A DNA stretch of 6,594 nucleotides. Origin: Microbacteriaceae bacterium (GTDB lineage: Bacteria > Actinomycetota > Actinomycetes > Actinomycetales > Microbacteriaceae). A model generated the notes under the pieces. The model was given only the letters and a program-made list of their open reading frames with translations. It made no database searches and was not told the origin of the DNA. The stretch is taken from contig JAODAY010000358.1 in assembly GCA_025463665.1 (NCBI GenBank), positions 1 through 6,594 on the forward strand, in the 5' to 3' direction. The position numbers and the translations under genes are program-made. How positions within the stretch are numbered: the first letter of the stretch is position 1; the number at the start of each line of letters is the position of its first letter. Below are positions 1 through 6,594 of this stretch, one piece after another.

Positions 1-361
1 TCTTGCCGAGCGGGATGAGGTTCGCGGCGCGGAGCTTGGCGACGACGGTCGCGTCGTACGGCGGCACCCAGCCCTCGAGAATCTTCGAGCCGGCGGTCGA
101 CGGCATGTCGATCGTGCACAGCACGTCCTTGATCGCGACGGGGACCCCGGCGAGCGGGCCGAGCTTCTCGCCGGCGGCGCGCCTGCGGTCAACCGCGGCG
201 GCGGTGTCGAGGGCGGCGGAAGAGAGGTGCAGGAAGGCGTGAACGTCACCGTCGACCGCAGCAATGCGGTCGAGGTGGGCCTGCGTGGCCTCGACGCTCG
301 AGACTTCGCCCGCGGCGAGCTTCTCGGCCAGCGCGGATGCGGTCATCGTGATGATCGTCAT
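1..361 (-). CDS. gatA: Asp/Glu-tRNA amidotransferase subunit A, N-terminal 120 codons (runs off left edge)
   Basis: GatA is the amidase subunit of GatCAB. It releases ammonia from glutamine, and the complex uses it to convert Glu-tRNA(Gln) or Asp-tRNA(Asn) to the amidated form in the cytoplasm. I translated the minus strand from the ATG at 361-359. The protein opens [20 protein letters not shown] and shows the early amidase-signature block [16 protein letters not shown], then STAGSKIL and [10 protein letters not shown], as in GatA and other amidases. Lys78, in AIKDV, should be the Lys of the Ser-cisSer-Lys triad; the two serines lie beyond the window. The start is fixed by GGGGAGGAG five bases upstream. 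The gatC stop overlaps it by one base (TGATG), indicating translational coupling. A second in-frame ATG at codon 6 is too far from that site. The frame stays open to base 2, with no sign of damage. Identification is confident; the C-terminal part is not seen. Confidence 0.95.
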   Translation of the reverse strand, partial: MTIITMTASALAEKLAAGEVSSVEATQAHLDRIAAVDGDVHAFLHLSSAALDTAAAVDRRRAAGEKLGPLAGVPVAIKDVLCTIDMPSTAGSKILEGWVPPYDATVVAKLRAANLIPLGK

Positions 362-660
362 CACTGCTCCTCCCCGAGGATCGCGGATACCTTGAATCGT
401 GCGCCGTCGTGCTCCGGGGCACCGGCGAGAGCCTGCGCCGCGGTGAGCGTGGGTCCGGCGACGTCGGGTCGGAAGACGTTGACGAGCGGGATCGGGTGGC
501 TCGTCGCCGGCACGTCGGCCGTGGCGACCTCACTCACCTTCGCGACGTTGTCGACGATCGCGCCGAGTTCACCCGTGAGGGTCTCGATCTCTTCGGGCGT
601 CAACGCGATCCGCGCGAGATTCGCGAGGTGTGTGACGACGTCGGTCGTGATTTCAGACAT
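361..660 (-). CDS. gatC: Asp/Glu-tRNA amidotransferase subunit C
   Basis: GatC is the small subunit that wraps around and stabilises GatA against GatB in the GatCAB complex. The 99-residue product has the usual family length and pattern. The helical N-terminus contains [18 protein letters not shown], followed by [14 protein letters not shown]. The family-typical segment [12 protein letters not shown] follows, and the C-terminus is [11 protein letters not shown], resembling the conserved F.VP.il end. The ATG at 660-658 has GGAG four bases upstream. The TGA at 363-361 shares a base with the gatA start, so the two are almost certainly co-transcribed. gatB would be expected further left, outside the window. 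A TANNNT box about 36 bases upstream of the start suggests the operon promoter lies just before gatC. Confidence 0.96.
   Translation of the reverse strand: MSEITTDVVTHLANLARIALTPEEIETLTGELGAIVDNVAKVSEVATADVPATSHPIPLVNVFRPDVAGPTLTAAQALAGAPEHDGARFKVSAILGEEQ
367..375 (-). promoter_or_regulatory. Shine-Dalgarno for gatA inside gatC
   Basis: The minus strand reads GGGGAGGAG, five bases before the gatA ATG and within the last codons of gatC. It is the strongest ribosome-binding site in the window. It decides the gatA start at 361 over the ATG five codons later. Confidence 0.8.
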
Positions 661-695
661 GGGACTCCGAGCGGGACGACGGGTGGGGACGCTCC

Positions 696-701
696 ATCTT
701 A
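696..701 (-). promoter_or_regulatory. Possible -10 box of the gatCA operon
   Basis: The minus strand reads TAAGAT in an otherwise very GC-rich gap, fitting the actinobacterial TANNNT -10 pattern. It would give a transcript starting near 689 with a leader of roughly 28 bases, which includes the gatC GGAG. No good -35 hexamer is visible 16-19 bases upstream. The assignment is inferred from composition and position only. Confidence 0.4.
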
Positions 702-723
702 ACCGCTGGGGTCGCGCTCTCCG

Positions 724-755
724 TCCGGCCGCGGGTGCGCGACGGGGCGGCCGGA
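724..755 (-). terminator. GC hairpin between the antiporter gene and gatC
   Basis: TCCGGCCGC at 724-732 and GCGGCCGGA at 747-755 form a perfect 9-bp inverted repeat with a 14-base loop. The hairpin begins eight bases after the antiporter stop codon in its direction of transcription, and lies upstream of the presumed gatC promoter, so a terminator role fits. No T-tract follows on the minus strand, so it is not a canonical intrinsic terminator. It could instead be a protein-binding palindrome or chance GC structure. Confidence 0.4.
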
Positions 756-762
756 TCGCCGC

Positions 763-2088
763 TCAGACCGGCGTGCTCGCGACATCCGCGCTGCCGCTTC
801 CGCCGCGACGCCTGGCCTCCTTCTCGCGCGAGGTGTCGAGGAAGTTCATGACGGGAGTCGCAGCGATGCCGTGGATGATGATCGACCCGACGATGACGAG
901 CGAGGTGATCGCCCACAGTCGCTCCCCCTCCGCGAAGTCGCCGGTCTGCAACGCGAAGGCGATGTAGAACAGGGAGCCGACTCCGCGCACGCCGAAGAAC
1001 GAGATCACGAGACGCTCGCGCGTTCCGGTCTTGCCGGGGGTGAGCCCGATCCAGCCGGCGAGGGGGCGGATGACCAGCAGGAACGCCAGCGCGACGCCGA
1101 CCTCCGCCCAGCCGATCTCCGCAAACATGCCGCGGGCTACAGCCCCGCCGAGCAGCACGAGCACGGCGACCGTGAGGAGCCGTTCCACCTGCTCGATAAA
1201 CTTGTGCAGCACGCCGTGGTAGCCGTGCGACCGCTCTGCGGCGCGCACGGTGCAGGCACAGACGAAGACCGCGATGAATCCATAGCCCTCCGCGAGCTCG
1301 GCAACGCCGTAGGCGACGAACGTCGCGGCGAGGGCGACGAAACCCTCGGCCCGCTCGGCCAGTCCGAGCCTCTCCGCACGCGCGGAGAAGAACAGCTTGC
1401 CGAGCATCCAACCCACCGCGCAGCCGATACCGACCCCGACCGTGAGACGCCAGAGCACGTCGACCACGAACCACTCCCCCAGCCACGCCGACGGAGCGAC
1501 GCCGACGAGGCTGATGGCGATCGCGGCCCAGGTGAACGGGAAGGCGAGGCCGTCGTTGAGTCCCGCCTCCGAGGTGAGGGCGAAGCGCGCCTCGTCGTCC
1601 GTGACATCCATGTCTGATTCATCGGTGTCCGATTGCAGAATCGGCTCGCTCACCTGAACCTCTGAGGCGAGCACGGGGTCGGTGGGGGCGAGGGCCGCGG
1701 CGAGCAGAACCGTGCCGGCGGCGCCGAGCCCGAGCGCCGTCCCGCCGAGCAGCCCGACGGCGAGCATCGACAGGGGCATGGTGATGGCGAGCAGCCGCCA
1801 GGTCGTCGACCAGGTGCGCAGGTTCACCCGCCGGTTGAGGGCGAGGCCCGCGCCCATGAGCGAGACGATGACGCACACCTCGGTCAGGTGCAGTGCGAGC
1901 GCTTCGTTCGCGATCGGGTCCGGGTCGGGCAGCCCCGGCACGAGCGCGAAGGTCAGGATACCGGCGGCGAGGAACACCATCGGCATAGAGATCGGCACGT
2001 GTCCGAGGAGGCGGGGCAGGAGGGCCGCGGCGAGCGTCGCGAGTCCGATCGCGGCGAAGATGGTCGCCTCGCCATCGAACTCGATCAT
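763..2088 (-). CDS. Cation:proton antiporter, CPA1 (NhaP-like) family
   Basis: This is an integral membrane exchanger, probably moving Na+ or K+ out against protons for pH and ion homeostasis; the ion cannot be told from sequence. The 441-residue product consists almost throughout of hydrophobic segments, consistent with about 12 membrane helices. Family marks are APTDPVLAS (Thr136-Asp137-Pro138), SEAGLNDGLAFPF with the CPA1 Asn178-Asp179 pair, a basic amphipathic loop near 285-303 (ERSHGYHGVLHKF) and FFGVRGVGSLFYIAFAL at 364-380. The TDP and ND motifs sit either side of an acidic loop at 150-166. There is a short charged cytoplasmic tail after about 416 but no long regulatory C-terminal domain. 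I chose the ATG at 2088: it begins directly before the first helix and has GTGAGG eight bases upstream. The open frame continues to 2886, but that part is antisense to the lipoprotein gene and lacks membrane character. The gene is divergent from the lipoprotein gene. Confidence 0.93.
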   Translation of the reverse strand: MIEFDGEATIFAAIGLATLAAALLPRLLGHVPISMPMVFLAAGILTFALVPGLPDPDPIANEALALHLTEVCVIVSLMGAGLALNRRVNLRTWSTTWRLLAITMPLSMLAVGLLGGTALGLGAAGTVLLAAALAPTDPVLASEVQVSEPILQSDTDESDMDVTDDEARFALTSEAGLNDGLAFPFTWAAIAISLVGVAPSAWLGEWFVVDVLWRLTVGVGIGCAVGWMLGKLFFSARAERLGLAERAEGFVALAATFVAYGVAELAEGYGFIAVFVCACTVRAAERSHGYHGVLHKFIEQVERLLTVAVLVLLGGAVARGMFAEIGWAEVGVALAFLLVIRPLAGWIGLTPGKTGTRERLVISFFGVRGVGSLFYIAFALQTGDFAEGERLWAITSLVIVGSIIIHGIAATPVMNFLDTSREKEARRRGGSGSADVASTPV

Positions 2089-2123
2089 GGTGGACGCCTC
2101 ACCCGAACGCTGCGGCGCCCGAT

Positions 2124-2151
2124 CGTGTGTTGAACCCCGTGTGTTGAACCC
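2124..2151. repeat. Perfect 14-bp tandem duplication in the divergent promoter
   Basis: CGTGTGTTGAACCC occurs twice without a gap, at 2124-2137 and 2138-2151. Each unit contains TTGAAC on the plus strand, which resembles a -35 box. It could be a two-site operator, a duplicated promoter element or a recent slippage product. Confidence 0.9.
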
Positions 2152-2152
2152 A

Positions 2153-2181
2153 ACGATAGGTGCGTTGTGTGCGTCTATAAA
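2153..2181 (-). promoter_or_regulatory. Candidate promoter of the antiporter gene
   Basis: On the minus strand TTTATA (2181-2176) is followed, after exactly 17 bases, by TATCGT (2158-2153). This gives a 4/6 match to a -35 box and a TANNNT -10. Transcription would start near 2146, leaving a leader of about 58 bases that includes the GTGAGG ribosome-binding site. The expected start point falls inside the 14-bp tandem duplication. This is a pattern match only. Confidence 0.35.
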
Positions 2182-2184
2182 GGC

Positions 2185-2658
2185 ATGGGACGGAAAATCG
2201 CGCTGCTCGCTCTGGTGTCGCTCGCACTCACCGGCTGCGCCGACGGTGGCCACAGCGGCGAGGGCGGAGGTGGTCGGGGCTCCGGCGGCACACCGGGGGC
2301 GAGCGAACCCGCCCCCGACGTCGTGGGCGAGTGGGTGCTCGCCGAGGGGTCGGACGCGGAGGGGTCGCTGCGCAACCTCGGCACCCCGGTCACCCTGGTC
2401 TTGACCGACGAATCGACTGTCGCCGGGATGGCTCCGTGCAATTCCTACGCAGGCGACTACGCGCTGACCGCGGCGAGCCTCAGCTTCACTGCCGTCACGC
2501 GCACCGAGGTGGCGTGCTCGTCGCTCTCCGTCGAGTCGCGCTACTTCGCCGCCCTCGAGCGGGTGGACCACGTCGAGCGCAGCGGAGAGACTCTCACGCT
2601 GACCGGCGACGACGTGACGCTGAGTTTCAGCCTGCTCGCGAAGCTGTCGGTCGACTGA
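2185..2658 (+). CDS. META-domain lipoprotein (HslJ-like)
   Basis: This is a predicted exported lipoprotein anchored to the outer face of the cytoplasmic membrane. Its biochemical role is unknown; META-domain proteins such as HslJ are linked to stress or envelope functions. The 157-residue product has a lipoprotein signal: MGRK, a hydrophobic stretch to residue 15, and lipobox LTGC with Cys18. A Gly/Ser/Pro-rich flexible linker covers about 19-44. A single META domain runs from about 46 to 152: VVGEWVL, GMAPCNSYAGDY (Cys85, Asn86), TEVACSS (Cys111) and LTLTGDDVTLSF. The Cys pair could form a disulphide, as inferred for this family. I chose the ATG at 2185 because it gives a standard short signal peptide, although no well-spaced Shine-Dalgarno is present (AAAGG is only one base away). 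An in-frame GTG at 2167 would add MCVYKG. The stop lies inside a tandem duplication, and the next gene is convergent 41 bases away. Confidence 0.88.
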   Translation: MGRKIALLALVSLALTGCADGGHSGEGGGGRGSGGTPGASEPAPDVVGEWVLAEGSDAEGSLRNLGTPVTLVLTDESTVAGMAPCNSYAGDYALTAASLSFTAVTRTEVACSSLSVESRYFAALERVDHVERSGETLTLTGDDVTLSFSLLAKLSVD

Positions 2659-2681
2659 GCACTGGGTCGACTGAGCACTGG
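2649..2681. repeat. Perfect 16-bp tandem duplication over the lipoprotein stop codon
   Basis: GTCGACTGAGCACTGG is repeated back to back at 2650-2665 and 2666-2681; the period of 16 extends one base left to 2649. The first copy encodes the last Val-Asp and the TGA stop. The second copy is untranslated and carries the same TGA in another phase. It lies in the short gap between convergent genes. I see no clear terminator here; a weak hairpin at 2685-2700 has only four consecutive pairs. Confidence 0.92.
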
Positions 2682-2699
2682 ATCGCCCGCGATGTGCGG

Positions 2700-3395
2700 C
2701 TAGTGGTGCACGATCTCCGGCCAATCCGTCTGCGCCTGCGGCGACGCGCCGACGGTGTGCGGGGCGCTGTCGTAGTCGAAGGTGCGCCCGTGCGGCGTGA
2801 CGCGGTACCTGATGTGCGTCGCGAGCGGTGACTCGATCACCTTGACCTGCTCGAGGCCGGGAAGCGGGGAGCCCAGGTTCTCCCACAAGCGGCGGCCCGC
2901 GCCGAGCAGCACCGGTGAGATGTGCAGCCGCAGCTCGTCGATGACGCCCTCGGCGAAGTACTGCTGCACGACGCTCGCGCCTCCGGCGATGAGCACGTTG
3001 CGGTCACCGGCCGTCGCCTTGGCCTGCTCCAGGGCGCTCAACGGCCCGTCGGTGACGAAGGTGTAGGTCGTCGCCCCGCGGCTCTCGGTCGGTTGTCCGC
3101 GATGCGTGAGCACGAACACCGGCAGGCTCCACGGCGGTTTGTCACCCCAGCCGTCGACCACGTCCCACATGCGGCGCCCCACGATCGCAGCGCCCGTGGA
3201 GGCGAGCAGCCCCTCGAGGAGCTGCCGGTCGACTCCGGTCGACGCGAACGGCTCGTCTCCGCTCGTCCAGTCACCACCCATGATCCAGTTGTGTATCGGC
3301 TCGCCGCCGTCGCCCAGCCCGTGGCCGAGACGATCGTTGGGGCCGGCGACGTAGCCGTCGAGAGACACGCTGATGTCCGCGATTACCAGTGACAT
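2700..3395 (-). CDS. Dihydrofolate reductase-family protein (RibD C-terminal-like)
   Basis: This is a predicted soluble NAD(P)H-dependent reductase of the DHFR/RibD-C fold. Its substrate is unknown, and such stand-alone proteins are not the essential folate DHFR. The 231-residue product opens MSLVIADISVSLDGYVAGPN, the classic start of this family. It continues with AAIVGRRMWDVVDGW (69-83), FVLTHRGQP (94-102), then the nucleotide-binding-like VLIAGGASVVQQYFAEGVID (134-153) and LRLHISPVLLGAGRRLWE (155-172). Length and motif order are normal. The ATG at 3395 starts the family motif directly. The open frame runs upstream to 3737 but is only antisense or other-frame readthrough. There is no Shine-Dalgarno; a TAGCGT box ends seven bases before the ATG, suggesting a leaderless mRNA. 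The gene is convergent with the lipoprotein gene and lies 50 bases after the small membrane-protein gene on the same strand. A folate or riboflavin role is not supported by its neighbours. Confidence 0.9.
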   Translation of the reverse strand: MSLVIADISVSLDGYVAGPNDRLGHGLGDGGEPIHNWIMGGDWTSGDEPFASTGVDRQLLEGLLASTGAAIVGRRMWDVVDGWGDKPPWSLPVFVLTHRGQPTESRGATTYTFVTDGPLSALEQAKATAGDRNVLIAGGASVVQQYFAEGVIDELRLHISPVLLGAGRRLWENLGSPLPGLEQVKVIESPLATHIRYRVTPHGRTFDYDSAPHTVGASPQAQTDWPEIVHH

Positions 3396-3402
3396 GCCCA
3401 CC

Positions 3403-3408
3403 ACGCTA
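3403..3408 (-). promoter_or_regulatory. -10 box, probable leaderless start of the DHFR-family gene
   Basis: The minus strand reads TAGCGT, then seven bases, then the ATG at 3395. This places +1 at or next to the A of the start codon. No clear Shine-Dalgarno or -35 hexamer is seen. Confidence 0.45.
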
Positions 3409-3445
3409 CTCGCGTCGACCGGAGCCAGCGGGTTTTCGGGTGCCG

Positions 3446-3679
3446 CTACCGGCGCGCCGTTCCGTCGCCACGCGCGCGCCGGCGCAGTTCGGCCTGCACG
3501 CCGACGATGACGGCGCCCATGCCGACGACGACCACCCCGAGGAACGCCTGCCACGTCGCGAGGCCGCGGGCCACGGAGATCACGAGGAAGCCGACCCACA
3601 ACAGCACCGCGAGCCCGCCGACGACCCGGATCACGCGCAACTGGGGAGTGGACGTGCCGCTGAAATCGATGAACCGCAT
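3446..3679 (-). CDS. Small two-helix membrane protein, function unknown
   Basis: I do not recognise a family. The 77-residue product has a polar N-terminus (MRFIDFSGTSTPQLR) and two hydrophobic helices at about 17-38 and 43-62, joined by a tight RGLATWQ turn. It ends in an Arg-rich tail (RRRARGDGTARR). By the positive-inside rule the tail would be cytoplasmic, and so would the N-terminus. The ATG at 3679 is chosen because it immediately precedes a plausible short N-terminus; the frame stays open upstream but runs antisense through the VOC gene. There is no Shine-Dalgarno; TACCGT lies five bases before the ATG. The gene is divergent from the VOC gene, with 78 bases between them. The DHFR-family gene follows on the same strand but has its own start signals. 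Coding status rests on the clean hydrophobic pattern and fit to the gap, so homologue searches would be decisive. Confidence 0.72.
   Translation of the reverse strand: MRFIDFSGTSTPQLRVIRVVGGLAVLLWVGFLVISVARGLATWQAFLGVVVVGMGAVIVGVQAELRRRARGDGTARR
3449..3482 (-). other. GC hairpin at the 3' end of the small membrane-protein gene
   Basis: CCGGCGCGC at 3449-3457 and GCGCGCCGG at 3474-3482 are perfect 9-bp inverted copies with a 16-base loop. The structure covers the Arg-rich C-terminal codons and ends exactly before the TAG stop (3448-3446). It has no T-tract. It may slow or end transcription before the DHFR-family gene, or may only reflect Arg/Ala codon composition. Confidence 0.3.
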
Positions 3680-3684
3680 GGTCG

Positions 3685-3690
3685 ACGGTA
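3685..3690 (-). promoter_or_regulatory. Possible -10 box of the small membrane-protein gene
   Basis: The minus strand reads TACCGT, five bases before the ATG at 3679, with no Shine-Dalgarno between. This fits a leaderless start but with spacing at the short end and no -35 match, so it is weaker than the other three such boxes. Confidence 0.3.
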
Positions 3691-3745
3691 ACCCACACGA
3701 TTCGGATCCACTGCCGAGGGGGTTCTCTGCGGACCACGCGAGTCG

Positions 3746-3751
3746 TATCCT
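3746..3751 (+). promoter_or_regulatory. -10 box, probable leaderless start of the VOC gene
   Basis: The sequence is TATCCT, then six bases (GTGCCC), then the ATG at 3758. No Shine-Dalgarno is present. The spacing puts +1 on the start codon and argues against the in-frame GTG at 3752, which would lie directly behind the box. Confidence 0.5.
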
Positions 3752-3757
3752 GTGCCC

Positions 3758-4150
3758 ATGAACACGCGATTGTTCGCCTTCGTCAGCTATCGCGACGCAC
3801 CGGCGTCGCTCGACTGGCTCGAGTCGTGCGGCTTCGCGATCACGCGTCGTGTCGACGCTGACGACGGTCGCGTGCTGCACGCGGAGGCCCGTCTCGGTGA
3901 GGCGGTCGTGATGGTTTCGAGCAACGACGACGACTTCGACGACACCGTTCTCGTCGACCAGCCTTCGGCGCACGGCATCTACCTCATGGTCGATGACGTG
4001 GACACCCTTTACGACCGCGCGATCGCGGCGGGTGCGACGCCGGTGATACCGCCGGAGTACACCGAGTGGTGGACGCGCCGCGCCCGGGTGCTCGACCTCG
4101 AGGGCCTCGAGTGGACCTACGGCAGCTACGAGCCGGGCGCCCGCTCCTGA
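3758..4150 (+). CDS. VOC (glyoxalase/bleomycin-resistance) family protein
   Basis: This is a small cytoplasmic protein of the vicinal-oxygen-chelate fold; the reaction and substrate are unknown. The 130-residue product contains the two usual beta-alpha-beta-beta-beta modules. The first has FVSYRDAPASLDWLESCGF (8-26) followed by LHAEARLGEAVVMVS. The second has HGIYLMVDDVDTLYDRAIAA (72-91), then AGATPVIPPEYTEWW and ARVLDLEGLEWTYGSYEPG (109-127). That end matches the common R..DPEG..W..G.Y.PG pattern, with Leu114 in place of the usual Pro. Metal ligands of the enzymatic members (His/Glu at fixed strand positions) are not obvious; His72 and Glu115 or Glu118 are only candidates. It could be a binding or resistance-type protein rather than an enzyme. 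The start is discussed under the TATCCT box. It is divergent from the small membrane-protein gene and convergent with ligA, 57 bases away. Confidence 0.9.
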   Translation: MNTRLFAFVSYRDAPASLDWLESCGFAITRRVDADDGRVLHAEARLGEAVVMVSSNDDDFDDTVLVDQPSAHGIYLMVDDVDTLYDRAIAAGATPVIPPEYTEWWTRRARVLDLEGLEWTYGSYEPGARS

Positions 4151-4178
4151 GCCGAGCCATCTCGAGCCGAGCAAACTC
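4149..4178. repeat. Imperfect 15-bp tandem duplication after the VOC stop
   Basis: GAGCCGAGCCATCTC (4149-4163) and GAGCCGAGCAAACTC (4164-4178) match at 13 of 15 positions and sit next to each other, beginning in the VOC TGA codon. The region is the gap between the convergent VOC and ligA genes. No T-rich terminator is visible in it. Confidence 0.75.
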
Positions 4179-4207
4179 GCGACGCTGGTGCAGCCACGTT
4201 GTCGTAG

Positions 4208-6553
<2,346 letters not shown>

Positions 6554-6594
6554 CGAGGGGCCACCCACACGAGCGACGGGTTGCACGGCCGAGC

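Larger units (their letters stand above)
2089..2184. promoter_or_regulatory. Divergent promoter region, antiporter / META lipoprotein
   Basis: This 96-base gap separates two divergent starts and must hold both promoters unless they lie inside genes. It has AT-rich islands in GC-rich surroundings: TTGAAC occurs twice on the plus strand (2130-2135 and 2144-2149), CGATAGG lies at 2154-2160, and TATAAA at 2176-2181. It also carries a perfect tandem duplication. For the rightward gene I could not assign a well-spaced -35/-10 pair. The TATAAA box is only three bases from the chosen ATG, too close for a normal +1. Confidence 0.6.

Noticed and set aside
227..967. 246-codon plus-strand open frame across gatA, gatC and the antiporter end
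   Set aside because: It overlaps three well-supported minus-strand genes and has low-complexity composition.
2176..2181. TATAAA as the -10 box of the lipoprotein gene
   Set aside because: It ends three bases before the ATG, so normal initiation would start inside the coding sequence. It fits better as a minus-strand -35 (TTTATA) for the antiporter, or as part of codons if the GTG at 2167 is the true start.
2685..2700. Terminator hairpin between the lipoprotein and DHFR-family genes
   Set aside because: It has only four consecutive base pairs plus a bulge and no T-tract.
2089..2886. 266-codon upstream extension of the antiporter reading frame
   Set aside because: It is antisense to the lipoprotein gene and part of the DHFR-family gene, lacks membrane character, and the ATG at 2088 has a ribosome-binding site directly before the first helix.
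3396..3737. Upstream extension of the DHFR-family frame
   Set aside because: It is Arg/Pro-rich shadow translation over the small membrane-protein gene; the family motif starts right at the ATG at 3395.
3680..4174. Upstream extension of the small membrane-protein frame
   Set aside because: It runs antisense through the VOC gene and has typical antisense composition.
4179..4206. Bidirectional terminator between VOC and ligA
   Set aside because: Several short alternative pairings (GCTG/CAGC, CGAC/GTCG) exist, but no stable stem or T-run on either strand.

Overview
The window is high-GC chromosomal DNA, by eye close to two-thirds G+C or more, with dense GC-ending codons. It is probably from an actinobacterium. 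The long LigA, the ligA and gatCA neighbourhood, and several start codons lacking a Shine-Dalgarno but preceded by a TANNNT box point to Micrococcales, most likely Microbacteriaceae. That placement is inference. No mobile element, phage gene, CRISPR array, tRNA or rRNA is visible.

Layout, left to right. (1) The first 120 codons of gatA and all of gatC lie on the minus strand and overlap by one base. They begin the GatCAB amidotransferase operon, which continues past the left edge. (2) A CPA1-type cation:proton antiporter lies on the minus strand, separated from gatC by about 100 bases that hold a GC hairpin and a probable gatC promoter. (3) A divergent promoter region with a perfect 14-bp tandem duplication leads rightward into a META-domain lipoprotein gene, whose stop codon lies inside a perfect 16-bp tandem duplication. 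(4) A RibD-C/DHFR-family reductase (minus) converges on the lipoprotein gene. (5) A 77-residue two-helix membrane protein of unknown function (minus) is divergent from a VOC/glyoxalase-fold gene (plus). (6) The VOC gene converges on a complete NAD-dependent DNA ligase gene, ligA (minus), which fills the right third and starts with GTG.

ligA and gatCA are housekeeping genes: DNA nick sealing, and tRNA-dependent Asn/Gln formation. The five genes between them look like small independent accessory units: ion/pH homeostasis, envelope lipoprotein, small-molecule reductase, membrane protein and VOC protein. Each has its own promoter or orientation, and nothing suggests one pathway. I see no convincing new multi-gene system. 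The points worth a second look are short tandem duplications at three gene boundaries, four starts that look leaderless, an insertion of about 60 residues in LigA, the acidic loop of the antiporter, and the accessory block between ligA and gatC.
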